Shown: piece by piece, positions 62,203-64,000 of the stretch | Numbering within the stretch: position 1 is the first letter of the stretch | Layout: each line of letters opens with the position of its first letter | NCBI GenBank assembly: GCA_963556255.1 | Contig: OY744615.1 | Location: 15,264,037 to 15,328,036 of the forward strand | Length of the DNA stretch: 64,000 nucleotides | Source: Allolobophora icterica | Lineage: Eukaryota; Annelida; Clitellata; Crassiclitellata; Lumbricidae | Direction: 5' to 3' | Translations under genes and position numbers: made by a program | The notes under the pieces: generated by a model | The model's database searches: none | What the model was told of the DNA's origin: nothing | What the model saw: only the letters and a program-made list of their open reading frames with translations

Positions 62203-64000
62203 TTAGTGTGGTCCAAAAAAATAAAGTTCAAGCTAGAAACCAGGCCACCATCTCAGTTTTTTACACCTGTCAATAGTATTATTGAGACAAAATTTCAGCT
62301 TCTTATTCCAACTGGAAGATGGTGCTCAATGACAAATAAATATTACCATATAGTAGTATTTGCTGTAAATTTCGATGCCGTATAACTTGGTCAACATTTA
62401 TCATGGACATGATCTTGAAATAGTTTATGTTGTGTTATCAGACTTACTTACTTACTGGCACTTGAAACAAAAAAGTGTACAGTTCTTGTTGAAGGTCATG
62501 GTGCCTACTTCCTGTGTTTTGGGCTGACATGTTTTCAGAAGTGAATTTTTACATTACAATTGCTGCAGCGCTTGGCTGTGATCCTTCTGCCCTGTCACTT
62601 TCGCGTAACAGAGTGCGTAAGAAAGCCAGGATAGAACATGCTGAAGCTGTAAGATCTGAATTTGTACCAGATTAGCCACTGGTACTACACTGGGTTGGGT
62701 AAACCCTGCCTAAGATCTTTGGAGCAGGAAATGTAGACCGCCTGCCAGTGCTGGTTTCCGGTGATGGTGTGAATAAGCTCCTCTGTGTGCCCAAATTAGC
62801 CTTTGGGACAGGATGCAATGAATTCATGGTCGTTCATATTCTTCTGAAGTTGTGAAAACTCACAGTTGACAAGGTTCAAGCCTTGAGCTTTGATACAATG
62901 TCTGTCAACACTGGGCATTTCAACGGATTGTGTGTACCGCTGGAAGACAAATAAGCTGAGAGCTCTTGTGGTTGGCCTGCCATCATCATGTAATGGAATT
63001 GATTTTAGCCAAAGTATTCACCTTGTGCTGCAGTCCACCTGTTCTCCATAAATTCCAATCTTCAAAACATTTAAAGCTGCTGGGAAGGTGTGACATGTGT
63101 CAACTTCCGAGGACTGGAAGTCATATCCGGCACTGAAGACCCCCATGAAACAGCGTCAGTTTTCTCAAGGAGTTTGCTGAAAGAAAGTCAGATTCAGAGA
63201 TCAGAGACAACAGTACTACCAAGAGCTCATTGAGCTGACAGTGGTTGTCCTTGAAAGTCAGTCTTCAATAATTCACTGGAGAGCCCTGGGCCAATTCACC
63301 ATGCACATTGGATGGCCACGTTACTGTATGCAATCAAAATCTACCTTTTTGCGATCAACCTGATCTATTCAAGAAGAAACTCAGATTCATTGATTTCTTA
63401 AGTTTGGTGCCCTGTTTTATGCAAAGGCTTGGACAAAGGCCCCACTTGCTGCTGAAGCTCTAGAACAAGATCTGTCACTTTGGATTGGTCTAGGACAATA
63501 TGAGTCTATTGACTGTTAGGTTAGCATTGCTGCCAGGAAGGTCCTAGAAAACCACTTGTGGTACCTTTCAGATGAGGCTGTAGGTCTGGCAATGTTCTCA
63601 GACCAACTTCCCGTAACAGATAAAATGAAGATTGTCGACAGAATGACTGCAAGACCAACTTCCTGTAAGAGATAAAATGAAGATTGTCGACAGAATGACT
63701 GCAAAGCCTGGTGAAAGGAGGTGAGAAGTGATGCTAAGGTACTGAAGGAGGGTTTTCTGGGCGATTTTACAACCCAGTGAGCACTGACACTACTGTCACA
63801 CCTGAAGATGAGTGATGTTTTTACACTTCAACCAGAGAAATGGATCGAGAATGAGGATTATAAGCAAGGTAGATAGATAATTTAGCAGTTGAGAGTGGTG
63901 AATGACGCGGCTGAGAGGGTGTGAAGTTGTTCGAGGAATTCTACTGACTCATCACCAATGATGAAGAAGAAAAGCACTTTCTTCTCCAAGTGGTCGAGAC
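62203..64000 (+). mobile_element. DNA transposon with TTAGTGTGGTCCAA end, decayed transposase, runs off window
   Basis: TTAGTGTGGTCCAA at 62,203 matches the ends of the element at 18,255. The plus strand encodes, with several frame breaks and stops, SALSLSRNRVRKKARIEHAE, VDRLPVLVSGDGVNKLLCV, PKLAFGTGCNEF, TGHFNGLCVPLE, and near 63,550 HLWYLSDEAVGLAMFSDQLP with KMKIVDRMTA (the last part duplicated at 63,604-63,702). This is an RNase-H-like transposase family common in invertebrates, here a pseudogene. Confidence 0.68.

Overview
The window is nuclear DNA of a metazoan, most likely a marine invertebrate; I cannot name the species. The reasons are a multi-exon solute-carrier gene with consensus GT-AG splice sites, tRNA-headed SINEs, decayed LINEs, many TIR transposons, microsatellites and a recurrent palindromic octamer TAGGCCTA. 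Two large virus-like DNA transposons of the Polinton/Maverick (adintovirus-like) class lie in it.

Element A (1 to about 9,400, left end outside the window) carries the start of a major capsid protein, a pVI-like minor protein with a lytic-looking peptide, a penton/minor capsid protein, a conserved protein of unknown role, a packaging ATPase, a zinc ribbon-PLA2-integrase ORF, a protein-primed DNA polymerase B broken by two frame changes, and a small zinc protein. Its right end lies about 1.5 kb from the first coding exon of an SLC5-type sodium symporter (10,959-11,297, minus strand).

From 9,390 to 34,915 there is no other complete gene except the 3' half of a second SLC5-type gene. The rest is a solo LTR, a fold-back element, a LINE fragment split by a 2.5-kb element with a 10-bp target duplication, a smaller DNA transposon nested inside that, SINEs and microsatellites.

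The SLC5-type gene (minus strand, 61,304 down to 23,919; 5' exons beyond the right edge) can be followed through twelve exons whose phases all agree. Its intron between 55,822 and 34,454 contains Element B, a complete Polinton (34,916-52,886, 17,971 bp). Element B has AGT...ACT ends, terminal inverted repeats of about 433 and 452 bp, and a perfect 6-bp target duplication ACGATT. It encodes two tandem fibre-like genes (phage-type shaft, discoidin-like head), an adenain-like protease, polymerase B, a SAP/NUMOD1-like protein, hexon, pVI-like protein, the conserved unknown protein, a membrane protein, a dUTPase-fold-like protein, a pX-like protein, penton, ATPase and a zinc ribbon-PLA2-integrase-chromodomain protein. 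Together these are a virion, maturation, packaging, replication and integration set. Three genes in B carry lesions (polymerase frameshift, pX-like frameshift, an in-frame stop in the pVI-like gene), so this copy is probably not autonomous.

Elements A and B share the block hexon, pVI-like, penton, ATPase, and the divergent PLA2-integrase. They differ in sequence, base composition, polymerase position and integrase C-terminus, so they are two lineages in one locus. The last 11 kb hold a hAT-type MITE, nested palindromes and a second copy of the TTAGNNTGGTCCAA transposon family, which runs off the right edge.
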